NCBI RefSeq assembly: GCF_026745355.1
Contig: NC_079204.1
Coordinates: forward strand, 51,446,209-51,510,208
Direction of reading: 5' to 3'
Length of the DNA stretch: 64,000 bases
From: Beta vulgaris subsp. vulgaris
Lineage: Eukaryota; Streptophyta; Magnoliopsida; Caryophyllales; Amaranthaceae
The notes beneath the pieces are model-generated. The model worked only from the letters and a program-made list of their open reading frames with translations. It was not told the origin of the DNA and did not search any database. Shown here in pieces: positions 22,511 to 47,744 of the stretch. Every line of letters begins with the position of its first letter. Position 1 is the stretch's first letter. Made by a program: the position numbers and the translations under genes.

Positions 22511-23650
22511 TTAGCTTTTCCTTGCTGTGGTAGCAAGGAGATGCGCTAACCTAACCTCTTCTCTACTTACCTTGACGCATGATACAAACAAAAAACTATT
22601 GGCGATCCTTTTAATATCTCTGATGATACTATCTATACTCTTATTCGTGATATAATCCTTTTGCAGTGCTATAATAACCTCTGTGTTGTCGGTTTTGATT
22701 AACAGCCCCGGACTTCGCCATTCCATATCCGATAAAGCTTTAAGAATTGCATAAGCTTCTGCCTGAACTGCCGATGTAGCAAAAATCTTTGTGGCAGCTT
22801 CCTCCTTAGGATCGTTATTAACATTTTTCCATGCTATAGCTGCTCTCCACTGGTTTGTACTTGCATTTTTTTTCCAAGCTCCATCAACTACAATTGTTTG
22901 AACACTGATATTAACCATACTTCCCTTCGTCCAAGCATGCTGGTGATGATTTCCATGATCCAGATGCAATCTTTGAGAATTCTTGTCTAGCTTATAATCT
23001 TGTTCTTTTTCCCTGGAAATCGATCGTAAGATGTGATCTTTGATTATGAGCATGATTCTTTCCGGATTTGGCTGCACCTTCCTGAAGATGATTTCGTTTC
23101 TGTGTACCCAAATACCCCATAGTGTCGAAACAAACTCTAGTTCCATGGGAACTCTATCTTCCTTCTTCCTATGCTTGAATAGACTAAAAAAGTTTTTAAT
23201 CCACTGCTGGATATTCAGATGGTTTCCGTTACTTGTTGTGATACCCATGGAACCAAACCATATTCTTTGGGCGACAGCGCAGTCTCTAAAAAGGTGAGAA
23301 AGAGATTCTGCTTTTGACTTGCACAAGCTGCAAGTTGTGTTAATCCCCGAGATCGATCTCTTGATGAGATTATCCGCTGTAGGAAGAGCGTTGTTGAAAA
23401 TCTTCCATAGAAAAAACTTCCATTTCGGAAAAAAGTCAGCTTTCCACAAAAGCTTCCAGAAAGAAATATCAGGAGCGAGGTTATTATGAGCATTGTTCAA
23501 GAACCAGTAGCCTGATTTGACAGTGAAAATTCCTGCTTTAGTGTAACTCCAGCTAACCTCATCCTCTAATTCTTCGCGAGGGATGTGAGTAGCTAAGATT
23601 TCTTTCGCGTCCTGCTTGGAAAAAGCCTCCAAATAATAGAGGAATTCCAC
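22511..23650 (-). pseudogene. LINE ORF2 zinc-binding and RNase H domains
   Basis: 379 open codons continuing the LINE after a frame change. The zf-RVT region comes first: WSYTKAGIFTVKSGYWFLNN, KWKFFLWKIFNNALPTADNL, TCSLCKSKAESLSHLFRDCA. The RNase H domain follows: TIVVDGAWKKNASTNQWRAA, AVQAEAYAILKALSDMEW, LLIKTDNTEVI, ending LAHLLATTARKS. The catalytic acids D, E and D are visible. Confidence 0.92.
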
Positions 23651-25752
23651 ATTTTATTGTTATCCATGAGATCCGAAGCTTTGGACGGAAGCCCTTGCGA
23701 CTCAAGGTTCCCCAACTCCCGAGGCTTGAGATTACTAACAGGGTGCCATTTATCAGTGCCCAATCTGATCGACTTCCCGTTCCCCAGTCTCTTATAAAGG
23801 CCCTCCTTGAAGCTTTGACAGGCTCGAAATAGACTCCTAAATGCGTAGGAACAATTCTTCGGGTTTTCATTATCCATAGCCAACCGAACGGGATCCTTCT
23901 TATATTTTGCCACAAAAATCTGATACAGAAGGGAATTCTTACTATTGTGAATACGCCAGGCTTGATTGAATAAGAGAGCTTTATTCATGTGTGAAATGTT
24001 CCTAAAGCTCAATCCTCCTTGAGACTTGTGTTTTTCTAAAAGAGCACGTTTCCTCCAATAAATTGGCTTTTTATCCATTGCAGAAGCCCACCAGAATTTT
24101 AGGAGAATTGAAGTAATTTGTCGAGCTATTTTTTGAGGTAGGATGTAGGTTGAAATGATGTTTGACGCTAGCGAGGTCAAGATGGTATTGATCAGAATAA
24201 GTTTCCTAGTTTGAGATAGATTGATAAATTTCCACGACGAAATTTTATCAACTATTTTTGAAGTAACTCCGTTGAAAACCGCCGTAGATCTACCGTCAAC
24301 CTCCATTGGACAACCCAAATAAGAACCAATCTTGTTTTTCTCCTCTACTCCAAGAGGCTTCCTCATTAATTTCCTGAATTTTTGAGGAGTATTAGGGCTG
24401 AAGATCACATGGGATTTATCGAAATTAATCATTTCTCCCGACTTCTCGCAGAAAGGAGATAGAATGTTTTTGATCGCCCAACAATTCTTAGGCACTGCTT
24501 TGAAGAAGAATAGGGCGTCGTCTGCAAAGAAAAGATGAGAGATCTTTGGAGCATTCCTAGCAATCTTGAGACCTTCCAGCTCATTTGACTCTTGTAGTAG
24601 CGAGAGATTTCTCGATAAAACTTCCATGCACAGGATAAAGATATAAGAGGAAAGAGGGTCTCCTTGCCTAAGACCAGCAGAGGGGAAGAAGTCTTCAGAG
24701 GGTTCCCCATTAACCAGCACTGAGTAGGAAACAGTAGATATGCATTGCATGAGCCAAACCACCCATTTTTGAGGGAAATTCATTTTCTTCAACATAGCTT
24801 CCACGAAATCCCATCTTATTCTGTCATAAGCTTTACTCAAATCAACCTTGAGAATCCCAGCAAAGCAGTTACCCTTTTTCCTTTTCCTAACCCAGCTAAC
24901 AATCTCATGAGCAATAAAGCAATTATCCGTCATTTGCCTTCCCTGAACGAAAGCGTTCTGGTACTTATCCACCAGATCTCTCATGACCGGCTTTAATCTG
25001 ATTGCAAGCAGTTTCGCAATAATTTTGTACGAAGAGTTGCAAAGGCTAATAGGTCTGAAGTCCTTTGTCTCTTGAGGCCGATCTTTTTTGGGGATAAGAG
25101 TAATAAAAGTCCTATTTTGCTCTTTCAACAGGAACCCTGAATGCAGGAAGGAGTTGACACTTCTAATGACATCTGGCCCTATTAAATGCCATTGTTGTTG
25201 AAAGAAGACTGGCGGGATTCCATCTGGGCCAGGAGATTTAAGAGGTTTAGAACTGAAACAGGCATCTCTAATTTCCTTATGAGTGAAAGGAGAATTAAGA
25301 GTGTCCAAATTTTGTTGAGACAGGATAGCAATCGGGGAAAAAAGGGGATCCTCAGGTTGGAGATGAGTCTCGTCGACACCTCTATTGTGGTAGGTCTTTT
25401 TAAAACTTTCAAGAAACAGGGACTTGATTTCCTTTTGGTCCGATGTCCAATTCCCCCCTTCGTCCTTAAGAGCTCTTATTTCGTTCCTTGAAGATCTCCC
25501 TTTGACGCTCTTGTAGAAATACGCGGAAGTTTTATCCCCAAACTCATCCCATCTTGATTTTGCACGTTGTTGCCAATAGTCTGTTTTTATTTGAAGAGAG
25601 GTAAGGATCTCACTTCTGGTATTTTGGTCTATTTCAGCTTGCGAATGACATGTAATACCTCTTTGATGATCAATGAGCTCATTATTAATGTCCATCCAAT
25701 CTATCTTATGTCGTTTTTTATACTCCAACACCCAACTTCTGATTCTACGCAA
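23593..25752 (-). pseudogene. LINE ORF2 reverse transcriptase domain (719 codons open)
   Basis: An intact open frame spanning the L1-type polymerase. Motifs in order: KSPGPDGIPPVFFQQQW, FITLIPKKDRPQETKDFRPI, SLCNSSYKIIAKLLAIRLKP, QNAFVQGRQMTDNCFIAHE, ILKVDLSKAYDRIRWDFVE, GLRQGDPLSSYIFILCME, and the catalytic FADDALFF, then SYLGCPM and SRGGL-like KSQGGLSFRNI. All motifs look undamaged, so decay is recent. There is no natural start: the protein is missing everything before the RT linker. A one-base shift near 23645 separates it from the RNase H frame. Confidence 0.93.
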
Positions 25753-25780
25753 ACTATATGCTCCCTAGACTCTTGAATAT

Positions 25781-26055
25781 ATGCATTTGAATTTCACAAA
25801 TTTCAATTTTTGTGATGTGCCCACTTTCAAGTTCAAAGGTCCATTTCTATTCAAAAAAAAAAAGTTCAAAGGTCCATTTACTACCCCATGTGCCCAAAAA
25901 AGTTGCATTTTGAAGCCCACTTCACAGCCCAACCATGCACTACTACAAAGATCTTCGCAAAACATTCATCATGACCATAACAGAAGAGTGTCACTGTTGC
26001 AGAAAGTTGAATCAATTGCAGTGAGAAGTGAGAAATTCATCAAAGATAAAAAAAA
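25781..26055 (+). promoter_or_regulatory. Promoter and 5' leader region of SFGH
   Basis: The only sequence between the truncated 5' end of the LINE and the SFGH ATG. It includes a local duplication of 'gttcaaaggtccattt' (about 25833 and 25863). No TATA box could be called with confidence. Most of the native upstream promoter may therefore have been displaced by the LINE. Confidence 0.4.
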
Positions 26056-29000
26056 ATGGAGACAAAACCAACAGAAATCTGCAGCTCAAAAATGCATGGA
26101 GGTTACAACAAGAGATTCAAGCATTTCAGCCCAACTCTTGGATGTTCCATGACTTTTCACATTTACTTCCCACCTTCTCATTCTCCTTCCCAAAAATTCC
26201 CTGTATGTTTCCAATTTTCTTTATTTATTCTTGTTCTAATTCACTTTTATTATTGTTTCTTTATATAGTTTTATATCTAACATGGGTTTTTTTCTTTTCT
26301 TTTTGGGTTTTTGTTGTCAAGCTAGTATCTTTATCTTAGGGTTTGTGCTTAATCAGTTCTTTGAGTTTTATTCTTGATGGATTAGTAATTGAACTGTGAA
26401 ATTTTGATTGATGGGTTGTGATTTAAATGAAAATCTGAAAATGCCCATTTGATTTGATAGTGAATTATGATTGAAATTTGCTGTCTTTTTGCAATATCTT
26501 CATGCATGTCATCGTAAAGGGGATCTACTTATTTGCAAAAAAAATTTGATGTATTACTAATCACCATTTGTCATTTGGTGTAGTCTCTTTAGGGCAGCTT
26601 TTGAATGTGATGTGCATATTAAGAGAACAACATATTTTTGGTTGCCACAAAGTTTTTTTGTGCAATGGAAAATATAAATTCTGGTGCTATTGTAGTTTAC
26701 TTAATTTTGATTGATTGAAAATTTTGGCTCAAGTTCAGGTAATTGTGAATTTTTTGTCCTTTTGCATTAGCTACATTGTTTGGCTGTCATCATTTGTAGA
26801 ATTAAGTTATTTGGTGATCTATAATAAATCGGTTAATCCTGAGCTGCATCAGAATTAAAATCTTGAAGTTCAACTGAGGATTTTTCCATGACTGTTGATT
26901 GAGACGTCGAAGTCAATTTTCAAATAGTGAGAGAAATGTGGGCTTCTTTGTATGTATGCTCCATTTTCATACTGTTGCCATGCTATTCGATTATTCATAT
27001 TGTTTCGTGATCATTTAGTGTAATCAAATATAATATACGCTAGCGTGTGGAGGATTGAGGTAGCAACGAATTTGAGCTTGTGTACCTTTCTGTTCCCAAC
27101 TAGATCTTTGATGTACATATGCTCAACACCTCTGCTTCACTTACAAATAATATATAATCTTTACTTGATTGCTCAACAGGTGCTCTACTGGTTATCTGGT
27201 CTTACATGTACAGATGAAAATTTCATCATTAAGTCTGGAGCTCAACGTGCTGCTTCTAATGAGGGTATCGCTCTGATTGCCCCTGACACATCGCCAAGTA
27301 AGTCCATGCTCGGTAGCTTTATTTTGGCACTGCTACATCAGTTAGATCATTGAGAGGAACCGTATCTTGAATGGCAGTTGTTGGTGTTGTCCATGCTAGT
27401 TTATGATAGCTTTTGCATGCCAGCAGATTATTTCCGATGTGCAGTGGCAAATCTTGGACTAGAGGGACGTGAATATTTGAACAGATTCTTGTAAAGAATT
27501 TCTTAGTATGTAGAGATGTTTATGTCATTTTCCTATTCAAGTTTATCTTGTATGTTCTTTCCGGTTATCTTTTTAACCTCTTCCTTTTAATGACAAAAAA
27601 GTTAATACCTGTAGCATAGCTCTAAAGAAAAAATGTCATTACTTGAGCGGCAATGTCACCAGTGGTAAATCATAGTAATTACTTTGTCTCAGGAACTCAG
27701 TACCAGCAGCTGCAAGCGTCCGTGACATAGTACAGTACACCTTTAGTCACTCACTGTTGCTCAAGATTTTTAGCATTATATTTTTCTTTCCTCCAAATCA
27801 GAACATGAAAGATAATTTAAAACTAAATTGCACACCCGGATCTGTGTTGCATTTTTAGGGGCCCAGGCTACAATAATGTGGGAAATAGAAAGTGCTATTT
27901 TCGAAAAAGAATATTTGAGAACTTGTGGAATTGTTTTCTTTTGTACCTAATGGGCATCTTGGTGATTAGTTTCTTGAAGTGCCAACTAATTTGATGCATT
28001 ATGTAGATGGAAGTAACAGTGGCCTTTGAATTAGTGCACAAAACACTGTGTGCCTGAGGCATGCCTTGGCGCTGAGGCGCAGATGATTGAGGTCAAGTGC
28101 TTTTTTTGTGCTAGGCAAGGTGCACCTAGGCGCACAATTTTTTTTTTTTTTTACATCAGATTTTTTGAATTATCCTTAGTTGTGCCTCACTTTAATGAGG
28201 CGCTCCTAGGTAAACTAGGATCCTATTGCCTCAGTGTGCCTTGAGCTTTTATATATATTGCTCTAAATTTCTAAACTTGTTAAACTAAAAAACCTTTTTC
28301 TTTTTTTTTGGGTGGGGTGGGGGGTTCTGAAGGGTGGGCTGTTGGGGGTGGGGAGGTAAATATGTTTTCTTCCCAACGATAGGAGATATCACATACTACC
28401 TTTGTTTCCCAATACATGCACCAATTTAATATGGCACACAAACCAAGGCGAGGGAAGAGGGGGTTGTGATTGCATTTCAAACCCAGGTGATTATGTTTAA
28501 AGGAGGGGATGTATTGTGAAACATCCAAAAGAGGAAATGGTGCATGAATTGTGAAACATCCAAAAGAGATATGGTACATGTATTGAAAGTTGAAACAGAG
28601 GTATGTTTGAATAAAAGTTTTTTCTTTCTTTGTGTCTGAGGGTTGTTGTCCACAAATTCTGATCCAGATGTAGCCATTGTGGCTGGTATTGTATATTGCA
28701 GATGTAGTAAGAGATCCTGTAAACGAGTGTTCAGTTATATGGCAATTAATCACTTATAACCGTGATGGCTTTAAAACTTTGTGCTAGGGGCTCCTTATTT
28801 ATACTTCATTTTGGTCTATTATGGCTTGCTGGGCCAACTTATGGTTCCTGATTTATTGTACTTCAGTGTACTATGGAAGTAAATTTTTTTCATTACTGTA
28901 TCCAGTGTTTCTAGAAGTTGATGATTGACCATCTCCTTATATGTTTTCTAGGAGGGCTAAATGTGGAAGGAGAAGCTGACAGCTGGGACTTTGGTGTAGG

Positions 29001-30997
29001 TATGAACTATAACTATAACTATAACTATAATTGTTATTGTGATATAATAGTGGTTGCTTGATACCTTACTCTGTTTTACCTTTTTAGTTTATAACTGAAT
29101 GAAATAAACTCCTGAAATGTTATAGTTCACATTAAGAGCAACCAATCTATGAGATTTTGTTGAAAGCTTTTGTTCAAATCACTAAAGAAAATGTTGGTCT
29201 GACTTATGTAACTATCTATATAGTCAAATCTCGAATTCCCTCTTCTATCTCTTGATGTTTTTCCCTTTTGGTAGGTGCGGGGTTCTATCTGAATGCTACA
29301 CAAGAGAAATGGAAAAATTGGCGTATGTATGATTATGTAGTCAAGGAGTTGCCTGAACTTCTGAAGGAGAATTTTCCACAGCTTGACACCACACGTGCAT
29401 CAATATCAGGTCATTCAATGGGAGGTCATGGGGCCCTGAGTATATACTTGAAGAACCTTGACAAATATAAGGTATTCCTGTTTCTCTCAGATATTGTATA
29501 TGCCTTAGTGCTCTGAGTATTTTTGCTTATTTTAACAAACATGGCCTAAAGTATTTTTGATGTCAAGTATAAAAAGAGATGAGTTGCAAGCAGGAAGGTT
29601 TCATACAAGAAATAAAACGTCTATTTGTTTTGAATTAGTGGCTTTGCTAGTTCTTTGTTTGCTGAACAGGAATTTGATAGCTCATCTAATACTCAATACA
29701 TCCGTTGGAATTTTGGTTACTTAATATATGATACTGAAAGATGACAGTCATGACACCAAATATATTAGAAATAATACCTTATGTGTGGATTCGTAACAGA
29801 ACCTATTTTTCATTTTCTTAAGTTCTTTGACAATGTGGACTTCCTTTTATTAAGCATTCTAATAGATGCAACTTTTTTGCAGTCAGTATCAGCCTTTTCA
29901 CCAATTGTGAATCCAATAAACTGCGCCTGGGGTCAGAAGGCTTTCAGTAATTATCTGGGAGAAAATAAAGCAGATTGGGAGGTATGATCAATCCATCACT
30001 TTGTTTTGGGTTGTTCTTAAAATGCCTAAGATACTACATTACTACCTATTAGTTAAATTCACACTCAACTGCTGTAATCTTGTAGGAATACGATGCTACT
30101 TGCTTGGTTTCAAAGTTCCATGATATATCTGCAACCATTCTGATTGATCAGGTAAGATTTGCGTCAGATAGAAAATTATCATTTTTACATTGGTATTTAG
30201 TATACTCATTGTGATGATAAATGGCTAAAAGTTGGGCTACCTACATTTTTTTCTATTTGGGGGTGGTTTTCTTTGGATGTTGAGCTGGTCACTCTTGCTT
30301 TGGCTGTGGAGTAGAAAGCAAATATCTTTTGCCTAGTTGGATCACCTAAACTCTCCTAATTGACCCATTCGGTAGCTCTTAATAATGACAGTAATAGTAA
30401 TGAATTTATGGTAATTTTGTAAAGAAAGTTTCATGTCATGGTAATGGAAGTATGGAACATCATTTGTAAACATGTACTATAATTTTTCTGCAGAAATCTT
30501 CTTTACCACTCAATACCACCTTTAAGGTCATGATGGATTATAATGAAAATTTGCAGGGAAAAAATTATGTATTTTGGGATGGACGAGCATTATCATTTAC
30601 CTTGGCACGAGACTTTATACTTTCCCCCACAAAATTACCTATAAATTAATTACCTTTACTACCAATTATTACCACCAACCAAATAGCTCGCAAATGCTCA
30701 CCAGGCTTTCTCCCTTTAAGTAGCAAATTGGTTTCTTAAGATTTGATTCGATACTCTGTATGTTTCCACCATCAATCAGTTCTTTTGTTTGATGCCTTTT
30801 GTATATTACATCCACAGGGAGAAGATGACACATTCTTGCACAATCAATTGCTGCCGAACAAGTTTGAGGAGGCTTGCAGGAAGGTCAATGCACCTCTTCT
30901 GTTGCGGTTACAACCTGGTTATGATCACTCCTATTTTTTCATTGCTACTTTCATTGAGGATCACATCAGCCACCATGCTCAAGCCTTGAAGTTATGA
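26056..30997 (+). CDS. SFGH: S-formylglutathione hydrolase (esterase D type), complete, 7 exons
   Basis: Hydrolyses S-formylglutathione to formate and glutathione, the step after glutathione-dependent formaldehyde dehydrogenase; a cytosolic serine esterase. Coding exons: 26056-26202, 27180-27297, 28952-28999, 29275-29471, 29883-29981, 30086-30151, 30818-30997. All are GT-AG and join in frame to 284 codons, the length I recall for Arabidopsis SFGH. The nucleophile lies in SGHSMGGHG (Ser152). His262 in GYDHSYFF and Asp228 in GEDD are the other triad candidates. [20 protein letters not shown] and [20 protein letters not shown] are family signatures. The start [20 protein letters not shown] aligns with the Arabidopsis N-terminus. 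Functional in appearance. Confidence 0.97.
28045..28260. repeat. 'aggcgc' repeat insertion in SFGH intron 2
   Basis: A G/C-rich island in an AT-rich intron made of phrases like gcctgaggcatgcc, cgctgaggcgc, gcacctaggcgc, a T-run, then gaggcgctcctagg and cctcagtgtgcc. The left and right parts are roughly inverted, which suggests a small MITE. Exact ends unknown. Confidence 0.5.
28490..28600. repeat. Short tandem duplication in SFGH intron 2
   Basis: 'ttgtgaaacatccaaaagag' occurs twice ~42 bp apart (about 28513 and 28549), followed by similar 'atggtgcatg/atggtacatg' phrases. Confidence 0.75.
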
Positions 30998-32285
30998 CTC
31001 TGTACTCCCAGAATGTGACTACTTGCTTCATGTATCAACTTAATAATATGTTTATCATCAGATGAAGGCTATACTTATATTGAGGATTTATTACCTTTGC
31101 TTTAGCTGAAAGGGGAAGGGTGGATGTCATGCTGGAATGCTAATAAGAAATGTCTCGATATATTCTTGCGAACGATTGCTCTTAATTTGAACTCGTATGT
31201 TATGCAGATATGAGTGTCATTGTTTTGAACCCCCCCCCCCCCCCTACAGCCAAGTTGTATGCTATCCTCTGTTTTCGGTGCATGTTTCCAGTACCCTCAC
31301 GAGTCACGGCTACTTCTTGCTCAGGGTCAGATATCCGTGACCCAGCCCGTTGCTGACTCAACCTGTGCTGGTAGCCATGTCTAGTTCACTGCAGTACAGA
31401 TGAGATATCTAATGCAAAGTCCATATATTATTTTGTAAAGTAACAAAATTATTGAATTTGCACACTTCTTAAGAGGAAAGAAAGGAACAACTTGAAGTTC
31501 CAAAGTGAAGTACAAATGGTATTTGTAATGGTCATTCATTCTGATGGTCTTTCCATACATAAAGTGGTAAATTTTAAGGTGCAATCTGGAATTCGTGGAG
31601 CCCTCAACTTGACGAATGTTTAATGAAAACACTGAAGTGAGTTAAGAGTTAACTAAAAAAACATACTCAAATCAATAGATTTAAAAAACCACTAATGATT
31701 TTCACATATGTAATCTAATTCCCAAAATTTTTAAAGACGATAAGTGACATATCAAAGCCAAGGCATTACTAAAAAATATTTTGGTTACATGGCCAATGGA
31801 AGTACAAAAATCTTATGATTTCTTCTCCAGTCATGTAAAATATTTTTGTTTTACTTTCGTCGTCTTCGTTTTGGATCTTAAGCAAGTTCATTAACTCTCT
31901 TCTTTAAGGAGATTGCTCAAGCAATATAACTACTTATACTGTTTATGCTAATATTCGGAATTCCAATCACAATCTAATATAGTGTAAAGTTGTTATCGGA
32001 TGTTCCACTTTAACCCTAATATTTAACTATTATATGTTATTATGGAAATTAAATTTGATCTGTACGTGCAATATGCTATAAAGCATTGCATTTTATTAAA
32101 GCATAACTTTGAATTTACTTTTGTATATATTCGTATAATATGTGTTCCCTTTTCTACATGTTTTTATCGTATTTGGTCTTACCATAAATAATTCGTTAAA
32201 AGTCTTATCATAAAATGGATTATGTACGAAAAGAATGATTTTGCATATAATTTGAAAGTTATAAGATTTGTAGTAAAAGGAGAAA
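30998..32285. other. SFGH 3' region and intergenic spacer
   Basis: Begins with the SFGH 3' UTR (possible polyadenylation context 'acttaataatatg' near 31040). It contains a run of about 16 C at 31231-31247. No other gene supported. Confidence 0.4.
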
Positions 32286-32286
32286 A

Positions 32287-32530
32287 TATACTCCCATATT
32301 CGGTATGGGAAAACTTTTCACATACCATTTATGATTAGATGTAGTCCATATATGATTTAATAGCTAACAGATATGATAAGATATTGTTAGGATATGATAT
32401 AAGATTTCAATTAACAAGCCCCCCCAAAAAAATATGAAAAACAAAAAAAATTATAATTTTTTAATATTACTTTTGTCATAAAAATTACATAAATGTCATT
32501 ATATTGGTCCATATCCAATATGGGAATATC
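32287..32530. mobile_element. Possible MITE with 'cccatattcggtatggg' ends
   Basis: The left end (tactcccatattcggtatggg) and right end (ccatatccaatatgggaatatc) are imperfect inverted repeats about 240 bp apart, with AT-rich non-coding DNA between. No target duplication was confirmed. Confidence 0.4.
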
Positions 32531-32857
32531 ATTGCTCGAATGCTCGTAGTAAAAGATACAATCTCCACCTATTATAAAACAGCTATTATACCTATTATAA
32601 AACAGCTATTCAAAAGGCATGTCATCTTTTGAAAAATCTTTTCAATTATATTTGAATTTATTAAAAACAATAAACAAATTCAGATACATCTTTTTTATCT
32701 ACTTTTTGCACCCAATAAAAACTTCTTAACAATCCTTTTGAGTTTTGATACTCTCCTCCGCTTACAATTTTTGCTTCTATAGTCTATACAATTTAATTCA
32801 TATTTGATCTAATCTAATTTCATTCTTTTTGGTGAAAAATCTAGTTTCTTTAGCCAA

Positions 32858-32945
32858 GGATGTCTTGGTCTAGTGGTTAAGATTGAGGTGCTGTGAACGA
32901 TAGATCACAGATTCGAATCCCCCTTATTGCAAAACTTTGACTTTA
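32858..32945 (+). repeat. tRNA-derived SINE head
   Basis: Contains an RNA polymerase III A box (TGGTCTAGTGG at 32866-32876) and a B box (GATTCGAATCC at 32910-32920) with normal spacing. The acceptor stem is not complementary (ggatgtc versus ccttatt), so no functional tRNA can fold. This is the usual look of a plant SINE 5' region. The 3' body and end are not clear. Confidence 0.6.
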
Positions 32946-33323
32946 TCAAAAGTAGCAACAATAAAAGAAGCATGCTAGAATATCATGAAACATTTGGCGT
33001 TGTAAAACCCAGCTGATAAAACTATATTCTAATGTACATACTGAATGAATGGTTATATACATTAAAGGCAATACTTTGCTTATATTTCTTGTGGGATTTC
33101 TTGTGGGATTGATGTTGCTTATATACACTGCTCGCTACGACTATAACTGCCAGTTGAAAATGGCACTAGAATTTGAAGAACCTGTACAAAACTTACAACA
33201 GGGCATGCTTTGCTTCCCAGATTCCAACGTATGGGATTAGCAAAAACGGAAGCAAGAAACCCGGCTTGGTAAAAACTATCTACTTCTCCCAAAGCGGACT
33301 GAAGAAACAATGGAGAAATCCAG

Positions 33324-45827
<12,504 letters not shown>

Positions 45828-46130
45828 ATTGAAAACTCTCGAGGTAACTGAAGAAGTAGGAGAAATCATAGAGCAGCCATTGAAGGAAAATCGAGAAATT
45901 TAGAGAGAAAAAAAGGGGGAAATTGAGAAATAAGTGTAAACCCTAGAATTCGAGAAGAAGTAGGAAAAAGAGGAAAAAGAAAGTGTGAGTTTGGTGTTTC
46001 TCTTCTTCTACTGTGTAATGCTGGAGGGCGCAGGATAAGGGGAGAAAGAGGAGAGAGAAAGTGGAAGAGTTGGAGGGAGACGGTGGATGAGGAAAGCATC
46101 TTCCTTCGCAGACTGCTAACATGCGCCATA
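45828..46130 (-). promoter_or_regulatory. INO80 leader and proximal promoter
   Basis: Minus-strand sequence upstream of the INO80 ATG, pyrimidine-rich in gene sense (runs of CTCTCT near 45910 and 46050-46080), as is usual for plant leaders. The motif CTAGGGTTTAC lies at about 45936-45946. Transcription start not placed. Confidence 0.45.
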
Positions 46131-47295
46131 CCAGTGACATATTTTGTTAACGTGCACTGAGGAGTTTTTTTTTTATTTTGTTTATGGGTTTTATTTATGT
46201 TTTGCTTGAATTTTGGGGGTTTTTTATTCATCTGTTTGTTTTTACTATTTATGGATGGTACTTGACGATGGGCACATAGGCACTAAGATGCTCAAAGTAG
46301 ATAGGACTGAATCTGATGAATATATAACTACTAGTTTAAAATTTCGGGACAAACACAAGTTATGTTGTTGTTACGATAAATATTCATAAGTGTTATACAT
46401 AGTAAAAATAAATTATATATAGCAAAAAAAATTAAAAATTTAAGAGTCGTGATCATACTAAACATGATAGGGGATCATATATACAAATGATCGTCCTGTA
46501 GATGGATCATACTCATACATGATTAATAACCCCTCATAGGGGGTCATCGACAAATGACCCCTTTGTAGGGAATTCATGTAGGACAAATGACCCTCTAATT
46601 CGAAAAGAAAAAATAATAACTGTCTGATATTGTAATACGTTATGATAAGCGAGTGATCTTAAGTAATATCGTTAGACTATAATTGGTAGTTAGGTACAGC
46701 AAATAAATAATAAGTTATAAAAGTATCTCATGTTTTTTTAACTATAAAAAAGGTAAAATTAATTATAGTTAAATTATATAAAATATTAGATGTTGTATTT
46801 AGCATTTTTTTGTTGTATATATATAGAGAGAGAAAGAAGTTAAATCATCATATTTTTGAAAAATCAACAATAATAGTAATGCACGATTATCTCCACATAG
46901 TAGTTGTTTGCTTTATTTTACTTTTCTTAAAAACCAATTTGCTCAAAAAAAAAGTTTCTAAGTCTCCACAAATGGCTAAAAAGACACCATTTATGAGTAT
47001 TGTTCTAGTGCTACTAGACATTTTATCATCAGGTAACCGATGAAGCTGCTAGTAGTGGTACTTTTTTCATCAGCTTTGTTGATATTGTTGTCGTTGATTG
47101 ATATTTTGCATAATCGTAGTTGAAGATTATATTCTATTAAAATATATATAGTCCTCTAATCATTTGACACATTAACGTGATTTAATTTATAATGTGACAC
47201 TTATTTACAAATTAAACAAGGATTTTCAGTTTTTTAATCACACTAGTTGTTGGCCCGCATACTAACACGTGCGGTTCTCCAAGAGAGCAAAATCT
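46131..47295. other. Intergenic DNA upstream of INO80
   Basis: AT-rich. 46440-46600 has recurring 'gatcat/atgatc' and 'caaatgacc' phrases of unknown origin. 46971-47042 (+) holds a 23-codon ORF, MAKKTPFMSIVLVLLDILSS plus GNR, that looks like a signal peptide. It ends near a GTAACC donor-like site, but no cysteine-rich second exon follows. No supported gene. Confidence 0.4.
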
Positions 47296-47301
47296 AATTA
47301 G

Positions 47302-47738
47302 CATTGTTGCTAAAATCACGATCCAAATCTTACGATTCTACGATCTGGAGGGACCCCACCGATCCCGATCCTACATATGATCTTAATTTTGTAGGATCTT
47401 TCGATCCTACCCAACGACGAAATTACATGGTAGGATTTTAATACGAGTCTACGATCTGATCATATCATAAAAAAATAATAAAGTAATCTAACATACTCTA
47501 TTTCTCCTATTAGATTTTGGTTGCATGTTACTTCTTCAATCTTATAGTATTGAAAAACTATCACCTTTTGCCATTGAAATAAGTCATTATTTAATAAGTG
47601 TAAATTTTTAAGATGAGGTTCCCCCCACATTTTAGCATAATTATCTCTATTTTACCAAATTGACACAATCCCACCGATTCAATCCTACCAACCCCTACAT
47701 ACGATCCAAAGTATAATCCCGATCATGATAATATTGCC
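47302..47738. mobile_element. MITE-like repeat, second copy of the GATCC-rich family
   Basis: Shares the internal phrases of 4647-5055 (gatcccgatcctacat, tgtaggatct, tcgatcctac). Ends 'gcattgttgctaaaatcacgatcc' and, inverted, 'ggcaatattatcatgatcggg' are loosely complementary. AATTAG stands at both borders (47296-47301, 47739-47744), though not flush in a standard way. Confidence 0.55.
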
Positions 47739-47744
47739 AATTAG

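Larger units (their letters stand above)
22460..25765 (-). mobile_element. 5'-truncated L1-like LINE (reverse transcriptase to RNase H)
   Basis: About 3.3 kb on the minus strand ending in an 18-20 nt poly(A) tail (T-run at 22462-22480). It keeps the C-terminal part of ORF2: the linker with FGDKTSAYFYKSVKGRSSRN, reverse transcriptase, zf-RVT and RNase H. The APE endonuclease and ORF1 are absent, the usual outcome of incomplete target-primed reverse transcription. A target duplication could not be identified. It lies ~290 bp upstream of the SFGH start codon, in opposite orientation. Confidence 0.92.

Noticed and set aside
31231..31247. Poly-C run (also 62317-62327 and G-run at 18224-18236)
   Set aside because: Simple homopolymers; possible sequencing or assembly uncertainty and not interpreted as function.
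32858..32930. Functional tRNA gene
   Set aside because: A and B boxes are present, but the acceptor stem does not pair and no proper anticodon arm is evident; a SINE head fits better.
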